NCBI GenBank assembly: GCA_033064195.1
Contig: JARBJD010000090.1
Coordinates: 1 to 64,000, forward strand
DNA length: 64,000 nt
Direction: 5' to 3'
Source of the DNA: Blattamonas nauphoetae
Taxonomy: Eukaryota; Preaxostyla; Oxymonadida
Below, in pieces: positions 33,251 through 44,245 of this stretch. The notes below the pieces were generated by a model. That model saw nothing but the letters and a program-made list of their open reading frames with translations. It ran no database searches and was not told the DNA's origin. Numbering within the stretch: the first letter of the stretch is position 1; every line of letters starts with the position of its first letter. The position numbers and the translations under genes are program-made.

Positions 33251-36200
33251 ATGTCCTTGAAGGGAGGAGCAGACTTGCTTCTTCAGAAGCCACCTCTCCT
33301 CGACCGCATTACTTTCTTCTTTATTTATCCGCTTTTTGACCAGGTCTGCGTTTTAATCAATTTATCTCCCCAGAAACCAATCAAAACTCATGTGTGGTCA
33401 TTCATCAGCTGGGGTCTCTTGTTTTTGGAACTAATTGGACTTGCCTTTTATGGTGTTCAACTTGACAACTACCCCCTCTTGATTCGGGTTTATCTTTTCT
33501 CTCAATATGTTTTTTCTGAAGATCTTTGGCTTCTTTGACTTCTCATCCTTCCTAAGTCTCTTTGATTACTCTATTGTTGTGTTTCCACCGATTGCCCTCC
33601 TTCTAATCTTACTCTCCATTGTATTTATTGTCGTTGGAGCACTCCTCTACAAGGTATTCCTTTTTTCTCACGGAACCGTTTCAGAACATCATATCCAGTT
33701 CACCATGGTTGCTCTCCGTGTTCCGAACATACATCAACGTTGTATTCTCGGTTGTTTACATCCCAATCCAGTCAATTTTGTTCACCTTGATTGATTGTAA
33801 GGAAGGTGCACTCAACATCAATCCAAACATCGCCTGTTGGTCTGTACATTTCATCAATTGTCATTTTTCAGGTCAAACGGAACATTCATTGGAATTCTTA
33901 TTCCATCTCTCGTCTTTTTCGTTACATTTGCGCTCCTCCATTGCTATATTTCCTTCTTTATTTTCAACTTCGACACAAAGCATGGCGGATATGACTCACA
34001 CAACTGTAGCTGGTTCCAAGGACTTTTCTCTCTGTTCTTAACCATGCAAATCGTTGTTATGAGGCTTACTCCCTCCGATCGAGGATGGAGAAGTCTCCTA
34101 ACTCTTATCCCAACCGGACTTCTAATTCTCGCAACATTCGTTCGACTACCTTACTACCATATCTCCAAGAATTGCTTTATTATTTACACCTTGTATGTGT
34201 ACTTCATGGTTCGCTTCGGCCTCGAAATTGGTATGTCTTGTCTGTCATTCATCAAATTTCTTTTACAGCCCTCTTTTTAAACAACTCCGTCGGCCAACTT
34301 GTTGTTTTTGTTGTCTTTGCTGTGGTTGGTGTTTTGTCTGGAGTTGCATTGGTCTTTCTGCTCATCTGGCGGCACAACAGATTTCAACTCGTCAATAAGG
34401 ACGGAACATTGGTCATCCCTATTGCTGAGGCTGAAAAACATCCAGATCATATTCCCAAAGTCAATTCTCCGTACGAAATCGAAATATCCACACGCTATTT
34501 ACAACACAAGGGACAGAAAGTGTACAGATGGGAATCAAATGATCTTGAGCCTCTACTTCCCGAAAAGAATCCCACGAATGGAAAGAAACAAAGCATTCGC
34601 AAAATTTCCATGCGAACATCCGATCATATCCACATGGCTGACCTGGCATATCGTTTGGTGATTAAGGAACACTCTAAAGATGCCGACCTTCTCTTCAACT
34701 ATTCTCTCTTCCTCCGATTTTTCAAAAGGCTCCCCACCAAAGCCGAGGACATTCTGAAGCGAACGATGAAATGCACACGGGGTGTCGTTCTGCGTTTCCA
34801 ACTCTACGCATATTTTCAGCGCCTGTCTGAAGGGACAAACTCGGGCGAAGGCAGTGCAAGCGACACAGCGATCTTTGGAAAGGAGGGAATGGCAGGAGGC
34901 GGTGCAGCGTCCATGAGCATGTCCAACCAGCTCAGAACCCCCTCGTCGAAGGCTCTCTTCGAGGACACCGTCAAGTTCCACAAAGAATCACGCACTCGTC
35001 TGAAGGAATTCTGGGCCAACCTCGTCCTTCCCACAGTCAACTATCAGATCATCCCGCAGCTCATCGTGGACATTGTGATCAACGGGAAGAAAGCGAAAGA
35101 CGGCTACGAAGAGCTGCTCCACTCGTACCCCAACAACGCCAAAGTCCTCCGCTGCTTCGCGTCGCTTCTCACCGACATCTACCACGACGAAGACGCTGCC
35201 GACCACCTCACGAGCCGTGCCGAAGTGGTTGAGGATGAGTTGGGGCTCGACAACGAGACCATGTCCATCCAGAATCCTTCCACCCTCTCGCCGTCGGGAG
35301 GAGCAGACCGATTAAGTCTGATGAGCGACGGAGAAACAACATCGAAGAAGCCAAAACGGAAAAGGAAGAAGAAGAAGGGAGGAGCAGGAAAAATGCAGGA
35401 ATTGGAACAGTTAATCGATAACGACACGAGCGATGTGGGATCATCAAGTGAGAAGCAGCACGTAGCGTCGTTCTACTTCCCCTTCCTCATCGTCTGCTCC
35501 GTCCTGCTCTTGGGCTGTCTGCTTGGAGGCTATTTCGGGCTGAACGCTCTCGTTGACGTGATCGATAACCAGTCGGCCACGATGAAGGAGATGAATAGCA
35601 TTACCGAGCGTGTTGCCCTCCTCGCCAACTACAACCGGCTTGCTCTCTTCTACACACACAAAAGCTACGACCCAACCACGTTCCCCTCGTTCATAGCCAC
35701 CGAGGATGAGATCCTTCAGAACTTGACGACCATCGCTGAAGACATCCTAGAACGTCTGCAGGTTGTGTTCCGTGACCCTTACTTTGAGGCGTGGGGGAGA
35801 CAGGACGTGGATGTTGTGTATGTCTCGTACGATCAGCTCGAGGAGGTCTCAGACGACTGGGTCCAACCAACCTCGCTCTACAATGCGTATCGTGTGGGGT
35901 GTTACAACTCAATCGACATTGGCGAATCAAATCCCACACTCACTACCACCACATCTCTCTCCAAGCTGTCCATGCTGGTCGTGAATTATCCGACGACCAT
36001 CCTCTACTCACACAAACGTGCCATCCGCGAACTCCTTGACTCCATCCACCTCTCCACCAACATCCTCGTCGTCATCATTTTTGTCAACGAGACTGCCCTC
36101 TTCACAATCATTTCGAGTCTCCTTCCTCTCGGAGCCTACTTTGCATTCCGTCAAGTGGACAAGGAGAGAAAGAAGAGCTATCAGCTCGTGCTGGGTGTAC

Positions 36201-38935
36201 CAAAGATCCAACTGATGAGGCTGAACAACACCCTCCTCAACTCCGAAAACAGAATGGGCGAGCTCATGTCCGACGATCGTTACGAGCAGAAACCACAGAA
36301 CGGAACATTCACGTTCAGCACCGCGCAGATGAACGCAGCTCCCAAAGTCATCAATGCAAGGAAGGGGCTCGGAGCTGACGGACTCGGAATCCCAACCGTG
36401 CAGGAGGAGCAGAACGAGGACGACTTTGAGATTGGGCAGGTTCCGGTTGATGTGTTGAAGAAGCACACGTTTGCAGACATCGAGACCATCAACAACTCCA
36501 ACATCGACGTCAGCAACCTCGTCGACCCCACAAAACAGAACATCCTCATCTTCGACGACGCTTTTCAGACAAGCGAGACCTTCCCGGTCGCTGCCCAACT
36601 GCAGCAATCTGGAAAGACAGACTGGATTGTCTTCCAGGACGATATCATCAAGGACGAATTTCGAGGCATCACCGAGCATCCCTTGGAACTCCCTGAACTC
36701 ATCCGACTCGGATACGAACAGGAGCGGCTCCAATCTCCAATTCCGGTGGCAATCGAAGAAGAGAACGAGGAGCAGGTTACTGAAAAGCCAAAAAAGAAAA
36801 AGAAAAAGAAGAAGATGGCTTCCAATACGGATGAAGAGAGCACAAAGGCATCTGTACACTCCAATCCCCCCGACGACGCCCAAAACAAATCTGAAAACAG
36901 TCAGCTGATCGAGACGCTCAAAGAGGCCCTTGTTGGACAGACCCAAAATCTGAATCCCGAAGGGCCAGACGAACGCATCACAATGGATGACGATCGCAAC
37001 AGCGACGAAAACGGCGACGAAGGGGAGAGGAATCCCAAAAAGAAAAAGAAGAAGAAGAAAAAGAAGCAGACCGAACAAAACGAAGGAGGAAGCAACAACG
37101 ATGTTCCTGACGACGATGGCGTTCTTATCCTCGACTCGTCCCTCTTCCCACTCATGACACAGAGCCAGCCCCATCTCATCCAGATGGAAGGATCGACAGA
37201 TCCTCTCAACATGAAGCAGCACCAGCTTCCTCTGATGTACAATCCGTTCTCTTCACTCGCAAACCTTCCTACGATGTCACCGCCACCCCAAAATCAGCCG
37301 TCCTTCCCTCAGATGGACTGGAGTGCTCAGCTTGCGATGATGAGCCCTGACCCGAACTTAGCAACCGCCGACACACCTCAGACCAACAAGGAACGACAAA
37401 CCAGTAGCCACAACACCAACAGAATTGCTCCCACAATCAAGCCACAGGACGGCTTTAAGAAAACAGGAGGTGGTCAAGGTGCGGAGGAGATTTGGGAAAC
37501 ATCGTTTGACCCCGTCGACGAGAACGACGACAACTACGACTCAAAAGCCCGCGGCGAACTGAAAAACGTGATTGATGATGAACCTTGGCAGCACAGTCTT
37601 GAAAAGGCGATTGACCGAGCACAAAAAGGGAACTCGGAAATTCCCTCGGCCATCCCGCTAAGCGGATACATCATCATTGTGGTCTTCTTCCTCCTCATCC
37701 TCCTCATCGCTGCGGCCACTTCCGTCCTTCTTCTGATCACTTCAGATACAATGGCAGACCTGGCCAGCTCAGTCATGCTCACTGGATACCGATTGACACA
37801 GGGCCAAGTGCTGCACATGTTGATCCTGCAGATCTTCATGGGCAAGGGCGAGATTGCCCTGAAGAACACAAGCCGCGTGATGGAACCGCAACACACCTCG
37901 AGTTCCATCTTGAATGACTTCAGCCATCTCTCAACCGACCAGGACGTTCTCCTCGACCTCATTTCAAAGTTCTACGACGAGTTCATCCTCCTCGACGACG
38001 TTCTGATGAAGGGGTCACCCGCCACGTGGACGAACGACAAGTTCCTGGCAGTCTCAACGCGAGAATGCCCGCCCAACCTCACCGACTATCTGATCGGCAC
38101 GGAGAAGTACCAATCCCCGTTCGACTTCGACGACCGCCTAATCGACGGCCGCATCGCCGACTACCCCAACTACTACAACGGTCTGCAGTTGCTCGCCCGA
38201 TTTGACCGGAAGATGTACACCCTGCTGCGGAACCAGACAACTCCCATCGACCCCACCCACTCACCGTTTGGGTTCCTCCACACGTCGTTAATGTTCGATG
38301 TAGACGCGTACAGTATGCAGTACTCGCATGCCTTCCACGTCGCTGAACTTGACGCTCTTGAATCTTTCCGTCTTGTGACTGTTATCAGCCTCGCAACTCG
38401 AGCAGCTGTTATTTTTGTTTTCCTCTTTGTTTCTCTCTTCCAAGTGTATCCACTCATGCGAAGAGTCGGCGGGTACACCAGCTCACTTCAACAGTTTCTT
38501 CCTGACAACAACACAGATCTTCTTGACTTCAACAGAGAGATGGAGACTGACGTCCCCAATCTCGACCTCCCGCGACGCAAGATCTGTGAACTCGCTCAAC
38601 TTGTCTACGAAAACGTGGGGTCATTTGGTTCCAAAAACGAGACACTAAACTTGATGAGTGAGGTGATGCAAGCTGTCAAGAACTACTTCCATCAGGAGGA
38701 AGAGATGATGAAGGAAGTGAACTATCATCAAAGCGAGCGATCCCTCCACATTGCTGACCACATCAAAATCAGACAGCGACTCACTATTCTATCCGAAGGC
38801 TTGATCGACGCCGAAGACCCCGTCGTCTTTGCATCTCTGCTGACACTCCTAACCACCTTCCAGAACCACTTCGAGACGCTCGATCAGGATTTTGCAAAGG
38901 TGTACAAGGAAGTCAAGCCTGACTACGCAGATTGA
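33251..38935 (+). CDS. TmcB-like polytopic membrane protein with C-terminal hemerythrin-like domain
   Basis: The 5' exons (33,251 to about 34,270), split by 30-38 nt introns, encode at least seven membrane segments (for example FPPIALLLILLSIVFIVVG). After them come TPR-like helices with KDADLLFNYSLFLRFF and SYPNNAKVLRCFASLLTDIY, a layout I know from tiny macrocysts B-type (TmcB) proteins of Dictyostelium, ciliates and anaerobic flagellates. Two more membrane-bounded regions follow (FLIVCSVLLLGCLLGGYFGL and IIIVVFFLLILLIAAATSVL), separated by lysine- and acid-rich linkers with poly-Lys runs, and a last membrane segment near 38,390. The C-terminal 110 residues are hemerythrin-like: H-x3-E in YFHQEEEMM, H-x3-H in LHIADH, and H-x4-D in NHFETLD, spaced as in the family. 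The His of the first helix is replaced by Arg (NLDLPRRK). Total about 1,830 residues. A sensor of oxygen or redox state at a membrane is inference. Confidence 0.75.
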
Positions 38936-39052
38936 GACTTTTACCTTCTTTTTTCAGGTCTTGTTTTTGTGAAACATGATTTCTGCTCTGTTTCATATCG
39001 TCATGATTGTCTTGATTCAAGTTGTTCTGAAATCAAATGTGAAGTGATGCGG

Positions 39053-40668
39053 TTAATAATGATCAAAATCAGCCATGGATGGGTCCTGCTTAACTGTCAT
39101 CTCGTCCAGGAACTGCTCGAATTCGTCCATGGGGAACTCTTCGTCATACTCGTCTTCTTCGTCGTCCCCCAAAACGAATCGCCCTCCTCCCTGGCCAAAC
39201 GAGACGTATGTTTCCATCTGTCCGCGTTTGTTTTGGATCTTGGTCACCTTCTTCCGAGAAATGAATTCAGCGGCGTTCGCATCCAATTTCGACTTCTTTG
39301 TCGCCTGAGACGGGTCGACCTTGTCGTCTCCGAAGAAGAACGGGTTCAGCTCGTCGAAGTCGGTCAGCTCCAACACATCCTTCTTGAAATGCCACGAAAA
39401 GAAAGACATCAGTTTGTACTCATCCGGCGTGATGAAGGTGAGAGCGACTCCTTTCTTCTTGTATCGCCCTGTTCGTCCAATTCGATGCAAATAAGTCTCT
39501 GGATCTGGAAGATGAGTATTTGGGTCGGTAGGAGGGGCGAAATTGATCACGAGGTTGACAGCATCGACATCAATCCCACGCGAGATGACGTTGGTTGAAA
39601 CGAGAATACGAAGCTTTGCTGATCGAAATTGAGACAAGACAGTGTCTCGCTCCGCTCCTGACATCTCTCCACCACCAACAATAATCCCAACACTGTTTCC
39701 TTGAGCGATAAGATGCGATTGGACTAAATGGGCAGTTTGATTGGATTCCACGAAAATAACAAGTTGACCAATTGGTAACCTCGAGAAAATCTCGCCGAGG
39801 AATTGTAATTTTTCGTCAGTTGATAAAAATACAACATAAAACTGGACGATTTCATCCAAAGACAGTTGAGCCGTGGATAGCGAGATTTTCTTGCAGTTGG
39901 GTAAAAAGCGAGTGTAGAAATCATCAGAAATAGCTGTTAGAGTGGCTGAAAAGAAGACAATTTGAGTGGTTGGCCCGAGAGACCTGAGAATTGGGAGTGA
40001 ATGGGAGTAGTTTGGTTTTGTTTGAACAAATTGCTCGTCTGCCTCGTCAAAAATGGCAATCTTGAGATCTTCCGTCATAACCTCTCCGTGTTGGATGTAA
40101 TCGTTGAGTGAAGTTGGGGTGGAGACGATGATCTGTTCAGTGATTCCGACTAGATGTGAGTGAGACGATGAGCGAAGAAAAATAAAAGAAACCCCCGAAT
40201 TGGTCATCACTATCATCAGGTTGTGGGATGAGTCGTTTAATGGTAATTCCAGAATACTTGGCTAGTTTTAACCCGACGTTATAGATTTGATTTGCCAATT
40301 CTCGACTTGGTGCCACAATGATTGCCTGTGGTGATTGTATGCGAGTATCAATGGAGCAGAGGGCAGCAATGAGGAATGTTGCTGTCTTTCCTGTTCCTGA
40401 CTGAGCTTGTCCAACGAAATGGCGTCTCCTTGAGAGAATAAAATAAGTAAAGAGCAGACGGTTCTTTCAGTATGATAGGGAGAGCTTTAGCTTGAATTTC
40501 AGATGGAGTTTCATATTTCATATCGTATATTGCGCGGATAATTTGCGGTGGAATTCCGAGCGACTCGAAAGTTGTTGGTTGGACTTGGACAGGTGAATTT
40601 GTTTTTACTGGAGTCAAAGGAACGGTCCCCTTTGGAACAAATGCTTGTGCGGTTGGTTTCAGCATCAT
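39053..40668 (-). CDS. DBP5: DEAD-box RNA helicase, DBP5/DDX19-like
   Basis: DBP5 remodels mRNPs at the nuclear pore during export. Order of motifs: TTFESLGIPPQIIRAIY with the Q motif at PSEIQAKALP, Walker A AQSGTGKT after a 31-nt intron, PSRELANQ, STPTSL after a 43-nt intron, DEAD at FDEADEQF, SAT in FFSATL, then VFVESNQTAH, STNVISRGIDVD and HRIGRTGR. The HLPDPETYLHRIGRTGRY context and the IILKEP before motif I favour DBP5 over eIF4A. About 470 residues. It lacks a long DBP5 N-terminal extension and has a Lys-rich then acidic C-terminal tail (DDEEDEYDEEFPMDEFEQF). eIF4A-III or another DEAD-box paralogue remains possible. Confidence 0.8.
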
Positions 40669-40800
40669 TCAGTCTTCAGACAGATCGGCCCGCTTCATAA
40701 TATAGAAAACACGTCTCCAATGTTTAGTACTGTAACCAAAGAAACTAGAAAAAAGAGGTAATTATGAAATGAGAAACATTCAAAAAATGAAGAAAAACTC

Positions 40801-42106
40801 TCAAATATCAACGTCAGGGACTTCAAAATCATCGAGGAGCATTTCCGACTCTTGGTTCTGGCGGTTGACCTTAATTCGCTGAATAAACTGATAGAGTCTG
40901 GAGAGGGTGACTTTACTCAAGTTTTTGAGATCAACAGACACATCGCCGTCATCGTGAGTTTGAGCTTCAGAATCGACGATTTTGATGAAGTCTTGCTCCT
41001 CGTCGTCGTTGAGCATCTCCACAGCCTCGGTGATCTCCTGAATCTGCTCGTACGTGATCACACCCTCCTCGTGGGTTGCGGATGGACGGTCAAGATCGTA
41101 CTGAGGCTCTCGCTTTTGCTGTTGGGGCTTCTTCTCTTTCCGCTTGGACACCGTGTCGGGCAAATCATGAATATCCTCGTACTCGTCACTGGCGGAGTCA
41201 TCCCCATTCCACGCCCCGTCTGTCTGCACCATGGGCTTGGATGGTCGAGACCTGTGGACGACCTGTGGAGAGTAGTCGTCGAGTTGCGTTCTGATGTATC
41301 GCTGATCTCGGAGAGGAAGCTCGGCAATTTCTTCGTCACTCGGAAGACGCTGTTCAATAACCCAAGCGGGAAGTTTGGAGAATCGTTTGGTTGCCTCTTC
41401 CTCGAGGCGGTTGCAGTATGGAATGAGATTGTGGTCTGCACTGTTAAACAACCTGCAATTCTCCCAAACTTGTTGAACGTCCTTCACAACATCTTCTGCC
41501 GATTGATACTTCCCCGTTTCGAGTCCTTTCTTGATAGATCCCAAGTCTTGAGGATTTTTGACGATATCAAAATATGTTGGACAGTTCAAGCGAATAGGAT
41601 CGACCGGAACAGAAAAATCACCATGTTCGTCAAGTTTTATCAAATCTCGAACGATTTGGGCAGTATATTTGAGGTATAGAGGAACGTTGACTGTAAATCG
41701 AAGTTTTGTGAGTTTTGCGACTAGGCGAAGTAAACTGGAAATAAAAGATACGTTCTGATGGGGGAACTGCGAGAGGATTGTGAGTAGATTCAGATTGAAA
41801 CATAGAGGGATATATTTTGTCTGTCTGAACATGGATTCGAGATGAGCGACGAGTTTTCATTTCTGGCTTGTTTGGGTCAGAGGTGATCTTGAAAAAGTCT
41901 AGAAAAGTTCATTAAATGTGCGTACCGGAGGGGAAACCTCAATTGGAGGAATCTGATTTCAAAGAAAAAATGATAAAAGTAGCAAGGCCAACAGGATCAT
42001 GAATTGATTCTTCTTCGTATTCTCGGGTGACGATCCAAGCATATAATTCCATACAATGATGGAAATAATCCTGATAGAAGGTTGTTTTATCAGAAGATAG
42101 ATTCAT
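40801..42106 (-). CDS. BET-like chromatin reader: single bromodomain plus NET domain
   Basis: Bromodomains bind acetyl-lysine in histones; the NET (ET) domain recruits chromatin partners. Starts MNLSSDKTTFYQDYFHHCME at 42,106. Introns of 43, 38 and 31 nt link the first exons to TKLRFTVNVPLYLKYTAQIV. Bromodomain: FSVPVDPIRLNCPTYFDIV, KNPQDLGSIKKGLETGKYQS and VWENCRLFNSADHNLI, with the conserved Asn of the acetyl-lysine pocket in the FNS loop. After a polar linker with KRKEKKPQQQKREPQYD comes NET: TYEQIQEITEAVEMLNDDE ... VSVDLKNLSKVTLSRLYQFI. About 390 residues. Animal BET proteins have two bromodomains; plant GTE proteins have one, as here. Nuclear. Confidence 0.85.
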
Positions 42107-42340
42107 GCTCTTATCTTGGAATCACTGATTTCAAAAAAAAATGGCGGATGATCCAAACTCAAATAAACGATTTTCGATCAAGCATCTTGACAATAAGTTT
42201 TGTGAATTGAATCGACATCCGGAAATCGACCATTAGACGGAATTGAGTCACATTGAAAACAAAGCGCAAACTATGGTGTTGATCAACAAATTAGCACACT
42301 CACCGATATTGTTCTGTTCTCAGAATTTCCCGTTTTCCAC
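42107..42340. promoter_or_regulatory. Shared upstream region of BET-like and LENG8/THP3 genes
   Basis: 234 bp between divergent starts. It includes a 31-codon open frame at 42,141-42,236 (MADDPNSNKRFSIKHLDNK..), preceded by nine A residues, which could be a tiny peptide gene, a leader ORF or chance. I found no good splice that would extend it. Confidence 0.4.
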
Positions 42341-44005
42341 ATGACTTATTCCAGTTCTCATTCATTCCCTCCTTCGCAAGAACAAACAAATCGTTTTTTA
42401 CTAACAGGGAATCTCACTTTGCCCCCAACTTTCTTGGGGTGGCTCTCTCGTTGCTATGACCTCAATAAACATGAAAAAAAACAAGTCATCGATCAGGCAA
42501 TAGTAGCGCGTATTCAACCGTACTTGAGTCAGAATTCATTCCATCTTATTAATTGGGAGACTGAGTCAATCCCTCGAGTTGGAGGAAGCGTTCCGATACC
42601 AAATGTGTCTGTTTCACGAGGGGAACAACCTCCTGTCTTTCACCCCACTTCGCGTTCTCAGCCACGTTCCCCTTCTTGTTCATCTTCTGATAGTGAGTCC
42701 AGCATTCCGGACACCATCTCAAAAGTCAAGCGAGGCCGCTCTTCTCGCCATTCTTCCCAGTCACGTGGGCCGCCAAAAATTGGAAAAAAGAAGTCGCTCT
42801 CGAAAACACCACCGGAAGAAGACCATAAAATTGAGGAGCGAGCTGAACGGTTTAAACAGGATTACCGGACTGAGCTGCGGAAGAGAGCAGAATCACGGGC
42901 ATCTCTCCTTCCAACTCCGGAATCTGTCAACACAGAAGGCCCGATTCTAGGTCGGTGCACGAAGCTTGAAAAGAAGTACCTCCGCCTCACCGGCGCTCCA
43001 GATCCAGACACTGTCCGGCCACTCCCGATCCTCAAAAAGGCATTTGAGATGGTTCGGCAGAGATGGTCAGACGGGACCGACTACGAATGGGTCTGCGAGC
43101 AGCTGATGTCGATCCGGCAGGATCTCACTGTGCAGCATCTCGGCGAGACAGAATTTGCTGTTTGTGTGTACGAGTCACACGCACGCATTGCAATCTCGTC
43201 AAATGACCTTTCGGAGTACAACCGCTGCCAGACGATGCTGTCCAAGCTGTACAGGCAGGGTATCAAGGGTTGTGTCATGGAGTTCACCTCGTACCAGCTG
43301 CTGTATTGGCTGTGCACAGGAGACTCAGCTTCGTTCACGCTGTATCTGCGCCAACTGTCGCCCCGTGCCCGTTCTCATTCTTTCATTCTTCTCCCTCTCT
43401 CTCTGTTCCAGGTTCTCCAGTCCCAAAATTGGGTTCGATTCCACTCGATCCGCGCACGCGTCGAGGCCGATGCAAGGCCGGTCCAAAAGACGCCCAAGCC
43501 CCCTCCTCAGTTTCCGCCACTCGCCAGACTGTTTATGCAGCGGTTCGAGGAGACCTTCAGAACAACTGGGTTCGCTACGTTGTGCACAACAATCAAGCCA
43601 TCTCTCCATCTCCACGACGCGACGACCACACTCGGATTCTGCAGTGCAAATGTCGATCCCAGTCATTCCGAGCTCAATGAGTGCTTCTCGTGGCTGGTCA
43701 GCAAAAGGGCCACTTTTGTTCCCCCTGTCAGCAATCCACGCCACGTGAATCTCTCCTCTCCCCCCGCTCTGGACACCGTGCAGTCGTACGCAAGTGCGTT
43801 GGCGTCTACCAAACCTGTTCTGTCAGTGTCATCGTCTCCAGACCCGTCACTATCACCACAAAATGATGGCAGTGGGTACGATAGTGCCCCTGACAGAACG
43901 TATGGAGTGTCGCCATCGCCTACTCCAGAGAAGGGTGGTACACGGGCCAATACAATTGGTCAGAAGACACTCGACATCACAGCAATGCTCAGAAAGAAAA
44001 AGTAA
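42341..44005 (+). CDS. LENG8: LENG8/THP3-like SAC3-GANP family protein
   Basis: THP3/LENG8 proteins couple transcription, splicing and mRNA export through a SAC3/PCI-type helical domain. The N-terminal 170 residues are Ser/Pro/Arg-rich with RS-type runs. The diagnostic block then reads RCTKLEKKYLRLTGAPDPDT, VRPLPILKKAFEMVRQRW, EQLMSIRQDLTVQHL, CVYESHARIAISSNDLSEYN and CQTMLSKLYRQGIKG, in family order and spacing. The domain ends near FCSANVDPSHSEL and a Ser/Pro-rich tail follows. 554 residues from one uninterrupted frame. A T/C-rich stretch at 43,370-43,410 resembles an intron but removing it would break the frame, so I keep it as coding. Nuclear. Confidence 0.85.
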   Translation: MTYSSSHSFPPSQEQTNRFLLTGNLTLPPTFLGWLSRCYDLNKHEKKQVIDQAIVARIQPYLSQNSFHLINWETESIPRVGGSVPIPNVSVSRGEQPPVFHPTSRSQPRSPSCSSSDSESSIPDTISKVKRGRSSRHSSQSRGPPKIGKKKSLSKTPPEEDHKIEERAERFKQDYRTELRKRAESRASLLPTPESVNTEGPILGRCTKLEKKYLRLTGAPDPDTVRPLPILKKAFEMVRQRWSDGTDYEWVCEQLMSIRQDLTVQHLGETEFAVCVYESHARIAISSNDLSEYNRCQTMLSKLYRQGIKGCVMEFTSYQLLYWLCTGDSASFTLYLRQLSPRARSHSFILLPLSLFQVLQSQNWVRFHSIRARVEADARPVQKTPKPPPQFPPLARLFMQRFEETFRTTGFATLCTTIKPSLHLHDATTTLGFCSANVDPSHSELNECFSWLVSKRATFVPPVSNPRHVNLSSPPALDTVQSYASALASTKPVLSVSSSPDPSLSPQNDGSGYDSAPDRTYGVSPSPTPEKGGTRANTIGQKTLDITAMLRKKK

Positions 44006-44245
44006 CCTCTATCTTTTTTCTTCATTTCGTAATTCATAATTTACTATACCAATGATATCCATGTCTTGGTCTAAATGAAGACTTTCCGTTTCAGGACGAG
44101 TCTGCACAGAAAATCACTGAGGAATCGCCATGGTGGGTCAACTTTCTCGATCTATTTCCCCACCTTCTCGCACTTTGTCTGACATTTTACTTCAAACATA
44201 TCTCCTCACTGTCTCTTTTTATAGTCTGTTTGGCAACTTTGCCGC

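Noticed and set aside
36008-37222. 404-codon open frame on the minus strand
   Set aside because: It is antisense to the lysine/acid-rich linker of the TmcB-like gene; the Leu/Phe/Val-rich text is what reversed Lys/Glu codons give, and no family is recognisable.
43370-43430. Apparent pyrimidine-rich intron in the LENG8/THP3 gene
   Set aside because: Removing any GT-AG version shifts the frame, whereas the uninterrupted frame continues into family-like text (QSQNWVRFHSI).
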